Below, piece after piece: positions 1 to 9,375 of a stretch of 40,008 nucleotides of DNA. Under the pieces are notes generated by a model. It ran no database searches and had not been told where the DNA came from. It worked only from the letters and a program-made list of their open reading frames with translations. A program made the position numbers and the translations under genes. The stretch spans positions 1-40,008 of the forward strand of contig CBFHJL010000015.1 of NCBI GenBank assembly GCA_965656195.1, given 5' to 3'. Every line of letters begins with the position of its first letter. Within the stretch, counting starts at the first letter, position 1. Source of the DNA: Brumimicrobium sp965656195 (GTDB taxonomy: Bacteria > Bacteroidota > Bacteroidia > Flavobacteriales_D > Crocinitomicaceae).

Positions 1-1
1 A

Positions 2-814
2 TTCTGGCGACCAGAACGAATTTGGGCGAGCGAAAAAGGATTCAAAAAACTGATGTCTCGATTCTCAAATCAGACACGTTTTAGAGTAAATCAAAAAACT
101 TCAGACCAAACAGAGTCTACATACAATCCGTTGGATCGGGCAATTGAAGACACTAGTTTAATAAGCTTTAATTCCACAATAAGAAACACGTTATTCTTCA
201 ATCGAACGAACCCTATTTTCGGTGCGGATTATACCTATTCCGAAACAGGGTCTAAAACATTATTAGCAAATGGATTTGACGCGCGAGAAATACAATTCAA
301 TAATCTTAGCTTCCGCTGGAACATCAAACGTAAATTCACCTTAAAAACAGAAGCAGAAATAGGAAGAAAAGTATCTCAGGCAGATTACACGTCAGGAAGA
401 AATTATGGAATCGACTATACCAAAGTTGCTCCTGAATTTATTTACCAACCGAATACGAAATTTAGAATAGCCTTTGTGAGTCGATACGAGGAGAAGCGCA
501 ACGACGAGAACCTTGGAGGAGAAATTGCCTTCGTGCGGGAAGCAGGATTGAATCTTAAGTTTAACCAAGCCGAAAAAGGGAGTCTCCAAGGAGAATTTAA
601 AGCCATCAGTATAGATTACAACGGGTCGGGTAACAACGCACTAGCATTCGAGATGTTGGAATCACTTCGTCCCGGAAACAACTTCACCTGGAACTTACGT
701 TACCAGCGCAGTTTATCCAATAATCTCCAGATTAGTATCCAGTACAACGGTCGAAAATCGGAAGAGAATAGAACCATTCATGCCGGAGGAGTCGAAGTAA
801 GGGCATTTTTTTAA
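2..814 (+). CDS. 3' end of a large beta-rich, probably outer-membrane protein (partial)
   Basis: The reading frame is open from base 2 with no stop, so the ATG at 53 is internal and the gene begins upstream of the window; 270 residues are visible. The visible part is rich in alternating polar/hydrophobic and aromatic strands, and it ends in an aromatic residue (EVRAFF). That is the usual look of a C-terminal outer-membrane beta-barrel or a long beta-solenoid. It resembles the C-terminal part of conserved hypothetical proteins of about 1,000 residues in Flavobacteriales, but I cannot name the family. No enzymatic motif is visible. It is followed by 142 nt without a gene. The barrel call is an inference from composition and the terminal Phe; the coding call is firm. 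Confidence 0.75.
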   Translation, partial: FWRPERIWASEKGFKKLMSRFSNQTRFRVNQKTSDQTESTYNPLDRAIEDTSLISFNSTIRNTLFFNRTNPIFGADYTYSETGSKTLLANGFDAREIQFNNLSFRWNIKRKFTLKTEAEIGRKVSQADYTSGRNYGIDYTKVAPEFIYQPNTKFRIAFVSRYEEKRNDENLGGEIAFVREAGLNLKFNQAEKGSLQGEFKAISIDYNGSGNNALAFEMLESLRPGNNFTWNLRYQRSLSNNLQISIQYNGRKSEENRTIHAGGVEVRAFF

Positions 815-956
815 ATGCAGCTATTATATTAGAAATATTGGTTTTGACAGCTAGTTTTATGTTCAGAATCATGATTATGAACATCTCAAACCCTAGATAT
901 TTACTGGATTTAATGTTCGTTTCATAATTTCGTTACAAACTTTTAATTCGGAGTAT

Positions 957-3900
957 ATGAAAGCTGTGCTGCATATTTTATTTTGGTTGATTTGTATTCA
1001 TTCTTTTGCCCAAAATATTTATGTGACTTCGTCGGGTGGAAGTTTCACTTCAGAAAAATGGATTAGTATAACAACCGGACCTAACGGCTCGGGTGTTCTC
1101 GTTTGGGGTCAAGGTGATGGTACCTATGGTAATGGTCAGGGCTTGGTCAATGATGAAGTTGTTGATATATCAGCCTTTTGTGGTCAGACACTTTTCATCA
1201 ATGCTTATGATCGTTATGACGATTCATGGGATGGAACAACATACGAAATTTGGGACGGTCCATCTCAAACTGGAAATTTATTAGCTTCGAATGGAGGCAG
1301 TACGCCAGATTCATTCGAAGATGATGATTGTAGCGGTTCTAGTTGGTGTATTTCCGATCCTTCTTCTGAGCTTGAGATTTCAGAAGCTTTTGCAGCTCCC
1401 TCATGTCCTTGTAATAATCCCGCGGCATCCTATACAGTTATACCGGACTGCGCGAACGCAGAGTTTTCAATACAAGTAGATTTGTCATCTACTGGTGATG
1501 CCTCTGGGGTTGATATTTCTGATGGAACTACAATTTATCAATCGAATGTTGTATCCGGTGTATATACCGTAGGTCCATTTTTAGCTGGATCAAATCAAGT
1601 CATTGATGTAATCGGTTCTCTCTATGGAGGATGCGATATTAGTTCAACCGCATTGACAGAGGATTGTATTTGTGCCAACCCGCCTTCAGCAGTCGTAAAT
1701 GCAGTTAATCTTGATTGTAGTGCTTTCGATTATGACATTGAAGTAACAGTTTCTGATTATGGAGATGGAACTTCAGCCGATATCCTGATTGATGGAGCTG
1801 TTGTTCAGGTTAATGCATTACTCACAAACACATATACATTTAGTGGATACTCAACAGGGACACATAGTATAAGCATAGAAGCTTCAGGTGGAGCTTTTGT
1901 GTCGTGTGAATCTTCTTACACAACCAACTTAACGTGTAATGGTGCTGATAACTTTAGTTTAAGTGCCCCAGATATAACAAACAGCTGTTCATCAGGTGAC
2001 CTATCTAGTGCATCGGTGGGTACGGCAACTGGTTTTACTGTTTTTTGTGATGCAGGAGGAGTTGGTTCAGGAGATGTGGCAAATAATGTGATTCGAGAGT
2101 GTCCAGCAGGATTTAATAACAATACGGATTATGTAGACTTATGGTATCAGGTAGATTTACCAGATGGAGGTGATGAAATGACCTTGTCTGTAACAGGGTT
2201 AGGAGCGGGAGAAATACTTGGTTTTGTTTTGCATACATCAGATCCTGGGGTGAACGCAAGTAGTAATGTAGCTTCCGTTGATGGTAATTTTGAATGTTCA
2301 TTTTTCGATCAAACAGTTACTTCACATACGATAACAGGATTGGCAGGAGAGAGCACAGCTCCTTTGTATATACGTATTTTAGGGATTGCAGTTAATGATG
2401 GAGATTGCTCAACAATAGCTACACCAAGTTTCAGTATATGTACATCCATACCTCAGCCAAATGATTTATGCGGAGATGCTATAGATATAGATGGTATTTC
2501 TACTTCAGGTAACTTATGTGCAGCGAATATTGATACTGAAAATAGTGAGACAGGAGCAACTTGTGCTGACCCAGCTGAAGCGAATGACTTGTGGTATTCC
2601 GTGACAATGGATGCAGCTGATCCAGATCAAAACTTAGAGGTTGACTTAACCTTCTCTGGAGCCGCAGATGAGGTTGTTGTTGAGTTATACAGTAATTGCT
2701 TTTCAAATACTTTCTTAGAGTGTTCAACGATTTCAAGTACGGGCCTCGGTTCTACTGTAACACATCGATTCAACTCGACAATTTCTGCCGGAGGTTTTGG
2801 TCCCACCTGGTATGTTCGAGTGATTCCGGCTTCAGGAAACTCAGTATGTGATTTTGAAATCGAAGGAAGAAGAATAGCAGAGAATAATGATTGTTCGCTT
2901 TTTCAGAATGTATTTCCTGGTTTTGATATTACGTCCGCTCAAACCTTGGATTATAACTTTGCTACAGAGTCAGGAGCGAACCCTGTTGTAGCAGGAAACG
3001 ATCTCTGGTATGCTTTTGACCCTGTTTCGGGAACAGACAACGGATTGAATGTTTATTCTACCTCTGCTGAGATAAACGTTAGTGGACTTGCAGCTGGGGA
3101 AGAATTAACAGTACTTCTTTATGAAGGGAGTACTGTTAGTTCAGATAATTGTACTAATCTGAATGATAACTATTTATCGAGTATAAATATATCATCTAAT
3201 GGAAGTTTCACATTCAATTGCCTGAATGAAACACAAAGTTCAGCAGATGGCGGATATCTAGTTCGAATTATTCAAACTGCTGGAGGTACTATAGCGACTC
3301 CGTCTGTGACAGTAACTCCTTCTGCACAAGTAGGGAAGTACAATAACTCTTGTGTGAACATCTGGGACGGTAATTCGCCATCTAATTTGGGCGTCTCAGA
3401 TGCTGCACATCAATTTAATGCATTTTACATTCTTGATGGAGAAACTGTAACTGGAGATTTTTCAGGGACTACAGATTGTGATGATGAAATTACTTCTTCT
3501 GTATGTTCGGGTGTTTCTAATGATCCTTTTGATGAGGCAAACCAACGTGATCTTTGGTATATTATACGTGTACCTGATGTAAACTGCACGTCGCTCACAA
3601 CTTCGACTGTTGTGAATAGTATAGATTTGACATACGATGCATCGAATAGTGCAAGAGATGCGAAGATTTATATCTATTCAGACTGTGGAGATGGCGACTT
3701 GTTAGCATGCAGCCCTTCATTGGATGGTGCTGGAGAAACATGGGAGGTCGGCGGATTGACGCAAGGGGAGTACTATTTAGTCCGTGTAAAACCGAACTCA
3801 ATTAATTCTGATTTTGATTATTCTTTTGAGCTGACCGTTAACAATGGAGCTGTAAGACCATGTAATAATGAAGGTGTTGATGCACAAGGATTAACTGTGG

Positions 3901-5390
3901 AAAGTTGCAATGACTATAATAATCTTGATGTTTACTCCATGAGAGGAGCAGATCCATCACCAGGAACAAGTGTTCCAGAGAATGATGTTTGGTTTTCATT
4001 TATAGCGCCAAATCCAGCTAATGGGGGAGGATATTTTATTGCGGATAGAAGTTGGGTTACTGTATTTTTAGAAAATGTTTCAGGTACAGCTACAGGTCCT
4101 TTGTCAATGGAGCTTTACTCATCACCTAATGCATCAATAGCGAGTGCATCTACTTATTCTACAACAAGTGCTGCAGGGAGTCAAGCTTTTGGCCAATTTG
4201 GTCATCTTATTCCTGGTCAAACTTATTATTTGAGAGTATATCATAAAGAGAGTGAGACGGCAACAGTCAATTATAATTTGAATGTTTATACTCCAAACGT
4301 TAATGAAACAGATTGGACATGCGGCAGAAATAGTACCTCTGTAGTCTCAGGATGTTCGGAGGGTTGCAATGATCTAAGGGAAGCATATTTTAAGATTGAT
4401 CTTCCTGAAGGACTTCCGTCGAATTACTATTATTTAATCGAGGTGGTAGGTGAAGATCAAATTCTTGATTTCGAATTAAGGTCTCAATTTTTAAGTGAAT
4501 CATCAGCCGCCGAGGGAGATTTTGATGATTATGATTTGCCGTGTTCCTCTCGTCCAGTGGAACCTGGAGTTTCAATGATAAGCGAGACACTAAATATTAC
4601 AAGTCCATTAACAGGAGAATCGTGCGATATGAATGGTGATAGTTCAGACGGTGGAAGTGGAGTACGTCGAATTTATTTTGGTTTGAATGGTCCGGCTTCA
4701 GGAATGAAAGACTACTATTATATCCGGGTCTTTATGGATCCTTCGGACCCTAACTTTGCAACTTCTACAGGACTTAACATTTGTGCGATTAATTTTAATG
4801 GTCCGTATTCAACGGAAGCTCTAGCTAGTGCTGGCGGATCAACTGATATTGACTGTTCTCCCTCTTTAGATGTAGATTTGATTAGTTTTGAAGGTGCGGC
4901 TTTTGATGATTATAACGAATTATCATGGGGAACACTCTCAGAAACAAATAATAGTCATTTTGCAGTTGAGCATTCCTCTGATGGGAATAGTTTTGAGTTA
5001 ATTGGAATGGTTAAGGGTAACGGAACCTCATCAGATTTTCACGCTTATAATTTTAGACACAAAGCATTAAGTTCGGATAATTATTATCGTTTAAGACAAG
5101 TTGATTTTGATGGGACAGAAACAATAAGTAATACTATTTATCTCCAATCGAAAACGCCAAACATCGAGATTATTCCTAACCCAATTGCATCAGGGGATGA
5201 ATTTCTTATTGCGTTTCATCAGATGATCGATGAGATATATATTTATGATACACGAGGAGTATTGGTTTTGAGTAATAGTAACCTATTTGAGAATAGTCTT
5301 GAAGTTACAAAGTCATTTAAACCGGGGGTATATATTATTTCAGCAAGAATAGGAAATCAAAATTTAATGAAGAAGCTAGTTGTTAATTAA
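957..5390 (+). CDS. Giant Cys-rich repeat protein secreted by the type IX system
   Basis: A 1,477-residue surface or secreted protein. Residues 1-19 form a Sec signal peptide ending SFAQ. Residues about 25-140 resemble a CUB-like jelly roll (DSWDGTTYEIWDG). From about residue 390 to 1,250 a module of roughly 130-180 residues recurs, marked by an Asn/Asp-x-Trp-Tyr/Phe core (DLWYQV about 393, DLWYSV 543, DLWYAF 681, DLWYII 864, DVWFSF 1009) and paired cysteines. This is the style of PPC-like beta-sandwich repeats in Bacteroidota exoproteins. A beta domain (about 1,310-1,395) precedes a type A T9SS sorting domain at about 1,404-1,477, which starts IIPNPI, contains YDTRG and GVYII, and ends KKLVVN. 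No catalytic domain is recognisable, so adhesion or matrix roles are inference. It is transcribed alone and ends at a hairpin terminator. Confidence 0.9.
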   Translation: MKAVLHILFWLICIHSFAQNIYVTSSGGSFTSEKWISITTGPNGSGVLVWGQGDGTYGNGQGLVNDEVVDISAFCGQTLFINAYDRYDDSWDGTTYEIWDGPSQTGNLLASNGGSTPDSFEDDDCSGSSWCISDPSSELEISEAFAAPSCPCNNPAASYTVIPDCANAEFSIQVDLSSTGDASGVDISDGTTIYQSNVVSGVYTVGPFLAGSNQVIDVIGSLYGGCDISSTALTEDCICANPPSAVVNAVNLDCSAFDYDIEVTVSDYGDGTSADILIDGAVVQVNALLTNTYTFSGYSTGTHSISIEASGGAFVSCESSYTTNLTCNGADNFSLSAPDITNSCSSGDLSSASVGTATGFTVFCDAGGVGSGDVANNVIRECPAGFNNNTDYVDLWYQVDLPDGGDEMTLSVTGLGAGEILGFVLHTSDPGVNASSNVASVDGNFECSFFDQTVTSHTITGLAGESTAPLYIRILGIAVNDGDCSTIATPSFSICTSIPQPNDLCGDAIDIDGISTSGNLCAANIDTENSETGATCADPAEANDLWYSVTMDAADPDQNLEVDLTFSGAADEVVVELYSNCFSNTFLECSTISSTGLGSTVTHRFNSTISAGGFGPTWYVRVIPASGNSVCDFEIEGRRIAENNDCSLFQNVFPGFDITSAQTLDYNFATESGANPVVAGNDLWYAFDPVSGTDNGLNVYSTSAEINVSGLAAGEELTVLLYEGSTVSSDNCTNLNDNYLSSINISSNGSFTFNCLNETQSSADGGYLVRIIQTAGGTIATPSVTVTPSAQVGKYNNSCVNIWDGNSPSNLGVSDAAHQFNAFYILDGETVTGDFSGTTDCDDEITSSVCSGVSNDPFDEANQRDLWYIIRVPDVNCTSLTTSTVVNSIDLTYDASNSARDAKIYIYSDCGDGDLLACSPSLDGAGETWEVGGLTQGEYYLVRVKPNSINSDFDYSFELTVNNGAVRPCNNEGVDAQGLTVESCNDYNNLDVYSMRGADPSPGTSVPENDVWFSFIAPNPANGGGYFIADRSWVTVFLENVSGTATGPLSMELYSSPNASIASASTYSTTSAAGSQAFGQFGHLIPGQTYYLRVYHKESETATVNYNLNVYTPNVNETDWTCGRNSTSVVSGCSEGCNDLREAYFKIDLPEGLPSNYYYLIEVVGEDQILDFELRSQFLSESSAAEGDFDDYDLPCSSRPVEPGVSMISETLNITSPLTGESCDMNGDSSDGGSGVRRIYFGLNGPASGMKDYYYIRVFMDPSDPNFATSTGLNICAINFNGPYSTEALASAGGSTDIDCSPSLDVDLISFEGAAFDDYNELSWGTLSETNNSHFAVEHSSDGNSFELIGMVKGNGTSSDFHAYNFRHKALSSDNYYRLRQVDFDGTETISNTIYLQSKTPNIEIIPNPIASGDEFLIAFHQMIDEIYIYDTRGVLVLSNSNLFENSLEVTKSFKPGVYIISARIGNQNLMKKLVVN

Positions 5391-5411
5391 TTGTGTGAAA
5401 GATGCTAGCAT

Positions 5412-5447
5412 AAAAATGGAGATTCATTTTTGAGTCTCCATTTTTTT
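5412..5447 (+). terminator. Rho-independent terminator between convergent genes
   Basis: The arms AAAATGGAGA and TCTCCATTTT flank a loop of about 12 nt and are followed by a run of T. It lies about 20 nt after the stop of the T9SS protein gene. Its right part overlaps the last codons of the convergent AraC-type gene (stop at 5424-5426). The A-rich left arm lets it read as a terminator on the other strand too, so it may serve both genes. Confidence 0.8.
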
Positions 5448-6542
5448 ATACTGAGTAGGAGTTAAACCTGTGATTTTTTTAAAAGTTGTGTTAAAAGTTG
5501 ATTTTGAACGAAACCCACTTTCTTTCGCTATTCCTTCAATGGAATAATTTGAATAGTCATCATCCGTAATAAGTGATTTTGCATAGTTAATGCGCTTTGC
5601 ATTAATGTATTTATTAAAGTTTAAGTCTTCTTGTTGATTGATAGCTTCAGATAGGTATTTTGAATTCATATTCAACTTAACTCCTAGTTCATGAATACTT
5701 AAGCTATCATTTAGAAATAGCTGCTCTTCCTCTACGACTTGTTCAATTTTGTTGAATAGTGATTTATGCTTATCATCTCGCTCCTCTTTATCAATAAATA
5801 GATTCTCTTTTTTCTTAATTTTTTGATTTTCTTTAGTAGAATTTAGGTAGTTCGAGATTACCTTAATCTGATAATAGCCTAAATATAAAACAAGCATGAG
5901 AATCGAGAGATTAAAAATAAGTTCTGAAATGAATGGATTAACCAATTCAGAGAAGATCATTCCAAGGTAAAACATTGAGAAAAACAGCAATGATATTCTA
6001 GACCAATTCAAGTTAGATATGTCTGGATCGGAGTAGGTCTGTCTATTATGTAGTTCTGCTAAATTCAGTTTGTAAAAATTCAAGATAATAAGTAGTCCGT
6101 TATAAAGTGGGAAGATGTATTGAAGTGTTGTATTTGTGAAGCTTATTCGTATCTCTCTGAATAGCATGTTTTCGGGTCTAAAAAACAGAATTAGTTCAAG
6201 TGAAATCGAAGCAATTAATATAATAATTGGAAGAATAATTAATACTCTATCAATTTTTAGGTATTGCTTTAGCCAGAGCGTGTTGAATCGATAAAAAAAG
6301 AGCCCAACAGATAATGTGGCTGGCATAAACAACCAAACCAATGGTTTGGAGATAATGTACCATTCCGCATTAATAGTAAGGTAAAAAAAGGTAATGAAGA
6401 ACAAATTGAAAAACAAGAGCACTCCATTTCTGTTAACTAATGGTGGTAGAAGCTTTGTGGATACTAACAGTACAATAAAAATAAAACACGCTAACAAAAT
6501 TGTAGCTTCCAGAATTATTGAAATGTAAAGTGTGCTTTCCAC
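5424..6542 (-). CDS. Membrane-anchored AraC-type transcriptional regulator
   Basis: A 372-residue protein. Residues 1-230 hold about seven hydrophobic segments, followed by a charged linker (KENQKIKKKENLF) and a C-terminal AraC/XylS double helix-turn-helix at about 265-370. The first helix pair carries LSIHELGVKLNMN. The second carries the family signature around IAKESGFRSKSTFNTTFKK and GLTPTQYKK. Such membrane-HTH proteins are common in Bacteroidota and probably sense an envelope signal while binding DNA at the membrane; signal and targets are unknown. The start is a GTG at 6542; the next in-frame ATG is about 70 codons inside the membrane domain. A TAnnTTTG-like box (TACATTTG, 6547-6554, minus strand) sits only 4 nt upstream. 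The gene stands alone, converging on the T9SS protein gene. Confidence 0.85.
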   Translation of the reverse strand: MESTLYISIILEATILLACFIFIVLLVSTKLLPPLVNRNGVLLFFNLFFITFFYLTINAEWYIISKPLVWLFMPATLSVGLFFYRFNTLWLKQYLKIDRVLIILPIIILIASISLELILFFRPENMLFREIRISFTNTTLQYIFPLYNGLLIILNFYKLNLAELHNRQTYSDPDISNLNWSRISLLFFSMFYLGMIFSELVNPFISELIFNLSILMLVLYLGYYQIKVISNYLNSTKENQKIKKKENLFIDKEERDDKHKSLFNKIEQVVEEEQLFLNDSLSIHELGVKLNMNSKYLSEAINQQEDLNFNKYINAKRINYAKSLITDDDYSNYSIEGIAKESGFRSKSTFNTTFKKITGLTPTQYKKMETQK

Positions 6543-6640
6543 GTTACAAATGTAATTATTCCAATTTCATTAATAATGTCAATAGTGCCCCATACGATAA
6601 CATTTTTTATTTGCGTTTTACACAAGTGACTCATCTTCAG

Positions 6641-6672
6641 TTGTAATATTCAGTTGTTTTATGCTAAGTTTG
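6641..6672 (+). promoter_or_regulatory. Bacteroidota-type promoter for the gene at 6706
   Basis: An exact -7 element TAAGTTTG lies at 6665-6672. A -33-like TTG lies at 6641-6643, with a 21-nt spacer. The predicted leader to the ATG at 6706 is about 30 nt. This matches the sigma-ABfr pattern known for Bacteroides and Flavobacterium; the assignment is by pattern only. Confidence 0.5.
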
Positions 6673-6705
6673 GACTCTACTTTAGCAGTATAAAATCAAT
6701 TCATT

Positions 6706-7806
6706 ATGAAAAAGGTAATACTACTTGCTCTCTTATTTAGCTTCTTATTTTCTTGTTCGACAATGCATATTGAAAAGCGTCGTTATAGAAAAGGTTTTCA
6801 CGTATCATGGAATGCGAATAAGCAAAGCAATCAAGAAAAGGGACATGAAGATGCTTTATTCAACAAAGAAATCACCGACAATGCATCGGCAACAAATACG
6901 ATACAACTGCAAAGTATAGAGAAAAAATCAATCAAGGTCACACCTGAAAATGATAAAGTAAAAAGAATTAAGAACGCAATAAATACTAAATATCGATCTA
7001 AAAAGTTCAGAAGAAAACCTACCTCTCAGGCGAAAATTGACTCGGGCAAAGAAGAATCAACAACCATTAAGGCTAAAAAGCATCAATTGAAAAAAGATGT
7101 GAGTACAAAAAATAAGAGTGCTATTTACTATCTTTTCCTACTAGGACTGGTTCCCTTGATCGCTTTTCAGAAAAAAAGTGGGTTAAAGATCTCAAGATGG
7201 GCGTCACAGAACAAAACGAAGGCCCGAGTGCTTGTAGGTGTAAGTACATTTCTTGCTGTTGCCTCGAGTTTTGGACTTGGTAATATATCGCAATGGCAAA
7301 CTTCGAATGTTATGCTTGTTGCCCCTGCCTTATTAGTTGCTGCGAGTTTATTTATCAATGCAAAAAAAGTTGGAAAAGAAAGTCGACTTTTTAAGAATAG
7401 ATTTTCTTTTACTCTATTCAACCTGGGAACAACGTTTGGTTCCTTTTATGCAGGTGCGAGTGTTTCAGCTCTGTTGTCTGTTTCTGAGAATACTGAGGAC
7501 CCTATGATTCTTAATGCATTCACAGCAATTATACTCGTAATCTTGCTTTCTATACTTCTTGTGGTGGCTTTGTATGGTTTAGCAGCCTTGTCTTGTACAA
7601 TTGCATGCAGTGGTTACGGAATTGCTGCCGTTGCAGTGATGATAGGAGGTAGTTTTTTGCTATTATATTTAGCTTCATTGGGTTATGCAAATATTTTCCG
7701 TCGTGAGAGTGAGAGAGGAAAGTCTTTTTCAGGAAAAGCCGCTAAAACTGCATTGATAATAATATTAATTACAGGTTTAGCAATGGTGGTACTTGGTGCT
7801 TTATGA
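6706..7806 (+). CDS. Lipobox protein with IEKRRY motif and polytopic C-terminal half
   Basis: A 366-residue protein of unknown function. Residues 1-17 look like a lipoprotein signal with Cys at 17 (LFSC). Next comes HIEKRRYRKGFHVSW, a motif I associate with many Bacteroidota lipoprotein-like proteins. A basic, low-complexity region follows to about residue 140. The remainder contains about six to seven hydrophobic segments, beginning YYLFLLGLVPLIAF and ending LIIILITGLAMVVLGAL. A lipid anchor followed by a multi-pass domain is an odd topology: either the Cys is not lipidated, or the protein is anchored to the inner membrane at several points. It has its own promoter-like sequence upstream. 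The SDR gene converges on it 66 nt downstream, with no clear terminator between them. Confidence 0.8.
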   Translation: MKKVILLALLFSFLFSCSTMHIEKRRYRKGFHVSWNANKQSNQEKGHEDALFNKEITDNASATNTIQLQSIEKKSIKVTPENDKVKRIKNAINTKYRSKKFRRKPTSQAKIDSGKEESTTIKAKKHQLKKDVSTKNKSAIYYLFLLGLVPLIAFQKKSGLKISRWASQNKTKARVLVGVSTFLAVASSFGLGNISQWQTSNVMLVAPALLVAASLFINAKKVGKESRLFKNRFSFTLFNLGTTFGSFYAGASVSALLSVSENTEDPMILNAFTAIILVILLSILLVVALYGLAALSCTIACSGYGIAAVAVMIGGSFLLLYLASLGYANIFRRESERGKSFSGKAAKTALIIILITGLAMVVLGAL

Positions 7807-7872
7807 AAATGCCCGTGATAATTCCACTTTTCAATGGAGCCAGTAGTTGAGTGATTGCTGTAAATATAAAAC

Positions 7873-8760
7873 TTACAAATACTTGAAATCGACCAATTCT
7901 TCAGATTTCTCCCAAAGTCCTTTCGCGATATCTTCATCTTTAGATAATTCTGTATACTCAGCTTTCCCTGGATCTCCTTTCATCTCTTTATATCCGGTAG
8001 GTCCGAAATAATCACCACTAATGGCTTCACCTGTTGCAGCCATTAGTGTTGGTTCGGCTCCACGACTCGCAGATTGGGTAATGAATGGAGCTATTGTATA
8101 TCTGAGCAAATAATAAACCCATTTGGGCATATGACGCATCAAAGAAGTAATCGCAACACCGGGATGAGCTGCAGTCGCTATTGTGTTGTTGTGCTTGGAG
8201 TTTTCTAATCTTCTTTCCAATTCAAACGTAAACATTAAACATGCGAGTTTAGACTGTGAATAAGCACCTGATGCCGAGTACTTCTTCTCACTATGTAAAT
8301 CGTCAAAGTTGATTTTTCCGCTTTTATGCGCAATTGAACTGAGGTTAACGATTCTAGAATCTGGTGTTTTGGTCAGATGATCCAGGAGCAATCCTGTTAG
8401 AAGAAAATGCCCCAAATAATTCGCTGCAAATTGTAGCTCAAATCCATCTTCTGTTTTCGTATAAGGAGGCATCATTACACCTGCATTGTTTATCAAAACG
8501 TCCAATTTCTCAAATTTTGACTTGAACTTCTCAGCGAATTCTCTAACAGAACTTAACTTACTTAGATCAATCTTCATAACTTCTAAGTCAGCCTTCGAAA
8601 CCTCTTTTTGGATATTCTTCTTGGCACTTTCTCCTTTGGATAAATCACGGCAAGCCATGATTACTTTTGCTCCTTCACGAGCTAATTCTTTTGAAGTTTC
8701 ATAACCTAGACCAGCATTTGCTCCTGTTACAATGAATATGCGACCTTCTTGTTCTGACAT
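7873..8760 (-). CDS. Short-chain dehydrogenase/reductase, retinol-dehydrogenase-like
   Basis: A 295-residue classical SDR, probably a cytoplasmic NADP(H)-dependent oxidoreductase. The Rossmann cofactor motif TGANAGLG is at residues 12-19, and the basic residue R38 after strand 2 favours NADP(H). NNAG is at 91-94, catalytic Ser at 141/142, and the YxxxK pair at Tyr167/Lys171 with Asn114 completing the tetrad. The long C-terminal substrate region and overall pattern (IVTGANAGLGYET, VLINNAGVM) resemble the retinol dehydrogenase/WWOX-like branch, whose bacterial members have unassigned substrates. Length is normal. It starts at ATG 8760 and is preceded, 91 nt upstream on the same strand, by an NTF2-like gene; the two may be co-transcribed, but I see no proof of a shared pathway. 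Confidence 0.92.
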   Translation of the reverse strand: MSEQEGRIFIVTGANAGLGYETSKELAREGAKVIMACRDLSKGESAKKNIQKEVSKADLEVMKIDLSKLSSVREFAEKFKSKFEKLDVLINNAGVMMPPYTKTEDGFELQFAANYLGHFLLTGLLLDHLTKTPDSRIVNLSSIAHKSGKINFDDLHSEKKYSASGAYSQSKLACLMFTFELERRLENSKHNNTIATAAHPGVAITSLMRHMPKWVYYLLRYTIAPFITQSASRGAEPTLMAATGEAISGDYFGPTGYKEMKGDPGKAEYTELSKDEDIAKGLWEKSEELVDFKYL

Positions 8761-8851
8761 AAATTTTCTTGTGTTTTTCGGTGTGTATTTATATCAACGT
8801 TCTCAAGCTATTTTAGTTTAAAAAAGTAGACATTCGATGCACATGTTTCAA

Positions 8852-9319
8852 TTATCGATGCTTCTCCTCAAATCTGTCCAGTAGCGTATTTGTTCTCTGT
8901 TGGAGTTTGTTTTTGAAGAAGGAAGTGTTACCTAACAGAACTCCCTTGAAACCCATAGCTTGTTTACTCCAACGATAAAGACTGAATTCGTCTATATGCT
9001 CTACGATTAGTCCATCTCTCAATAAAAAAGAGGCAGAGATTTTATTGTGAACTTTTCGACCTGTTTGGCTAAACGTATAAATTGCTTCCCACTGAGCTTT
9101 GGCTTTTTCCGAATTGCAATCAAGTACTTTATAGTTTACCTTAAAATCCTTTCCTTTTTGTGACGTGCACAACATCCGCCACATGTTTTTAGCACGATCG
9201 CCTTTGAGTTCGCCAAACGCAGGATCTTGAAAAACGACGTCGGGATGGTAGTACTTCACCATATTTTCACCATCTAAATTTGAAAATGCTTCGTAAAACT
9301 GTTCAATTGTATTTTTCAT
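8852..9319 (-). CDS. NTF2/SnoaL-like small protein
   Basis: A 155-residue soluble protein. The N-terminal half has the NTF2/SnoaL-like pattern: a helix opening with IEQFYEAFSNLDGENMVKYY, then HPDVVFQDPAFGELKG, followed by beta strands (KVNYKVLDC, AKAQWEAIYTF, HNKISASFLLRDGLIVEHID). Members are cone-shaped alpha+beta folds acting as small isomerases or hydrolases, or binding ligands; the function of this one cannot be read from sequence. Residues 125-155 form a polar tail beyond the fold. There is no signal peptide. It lies upstream of the SDR gene on the same strand, and the T9SS protein gene ends 56 nt before it. Confidence 0.8.
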   Translation of the reverse strand: MKNTIEQFYEAFSNLDGENMVKYYHPDVVFQDPAFGELKGDRAKNMWRMLCTSQKGKDFKVNYKVLDCNSEKAKAQWEAIYTFSQTGRKVHNKISASFLLRDGLIVEHIDEFSLYRWSKQAMGFKGVLLGNTSFFKNKLQQRTNTLLDRFEEKHR

Positions 9320-9375
9320 GGTTGCTGACGCTTGTCAATTTGTGAATCGATGGAATTCTTTTACATAAGAGCTAT

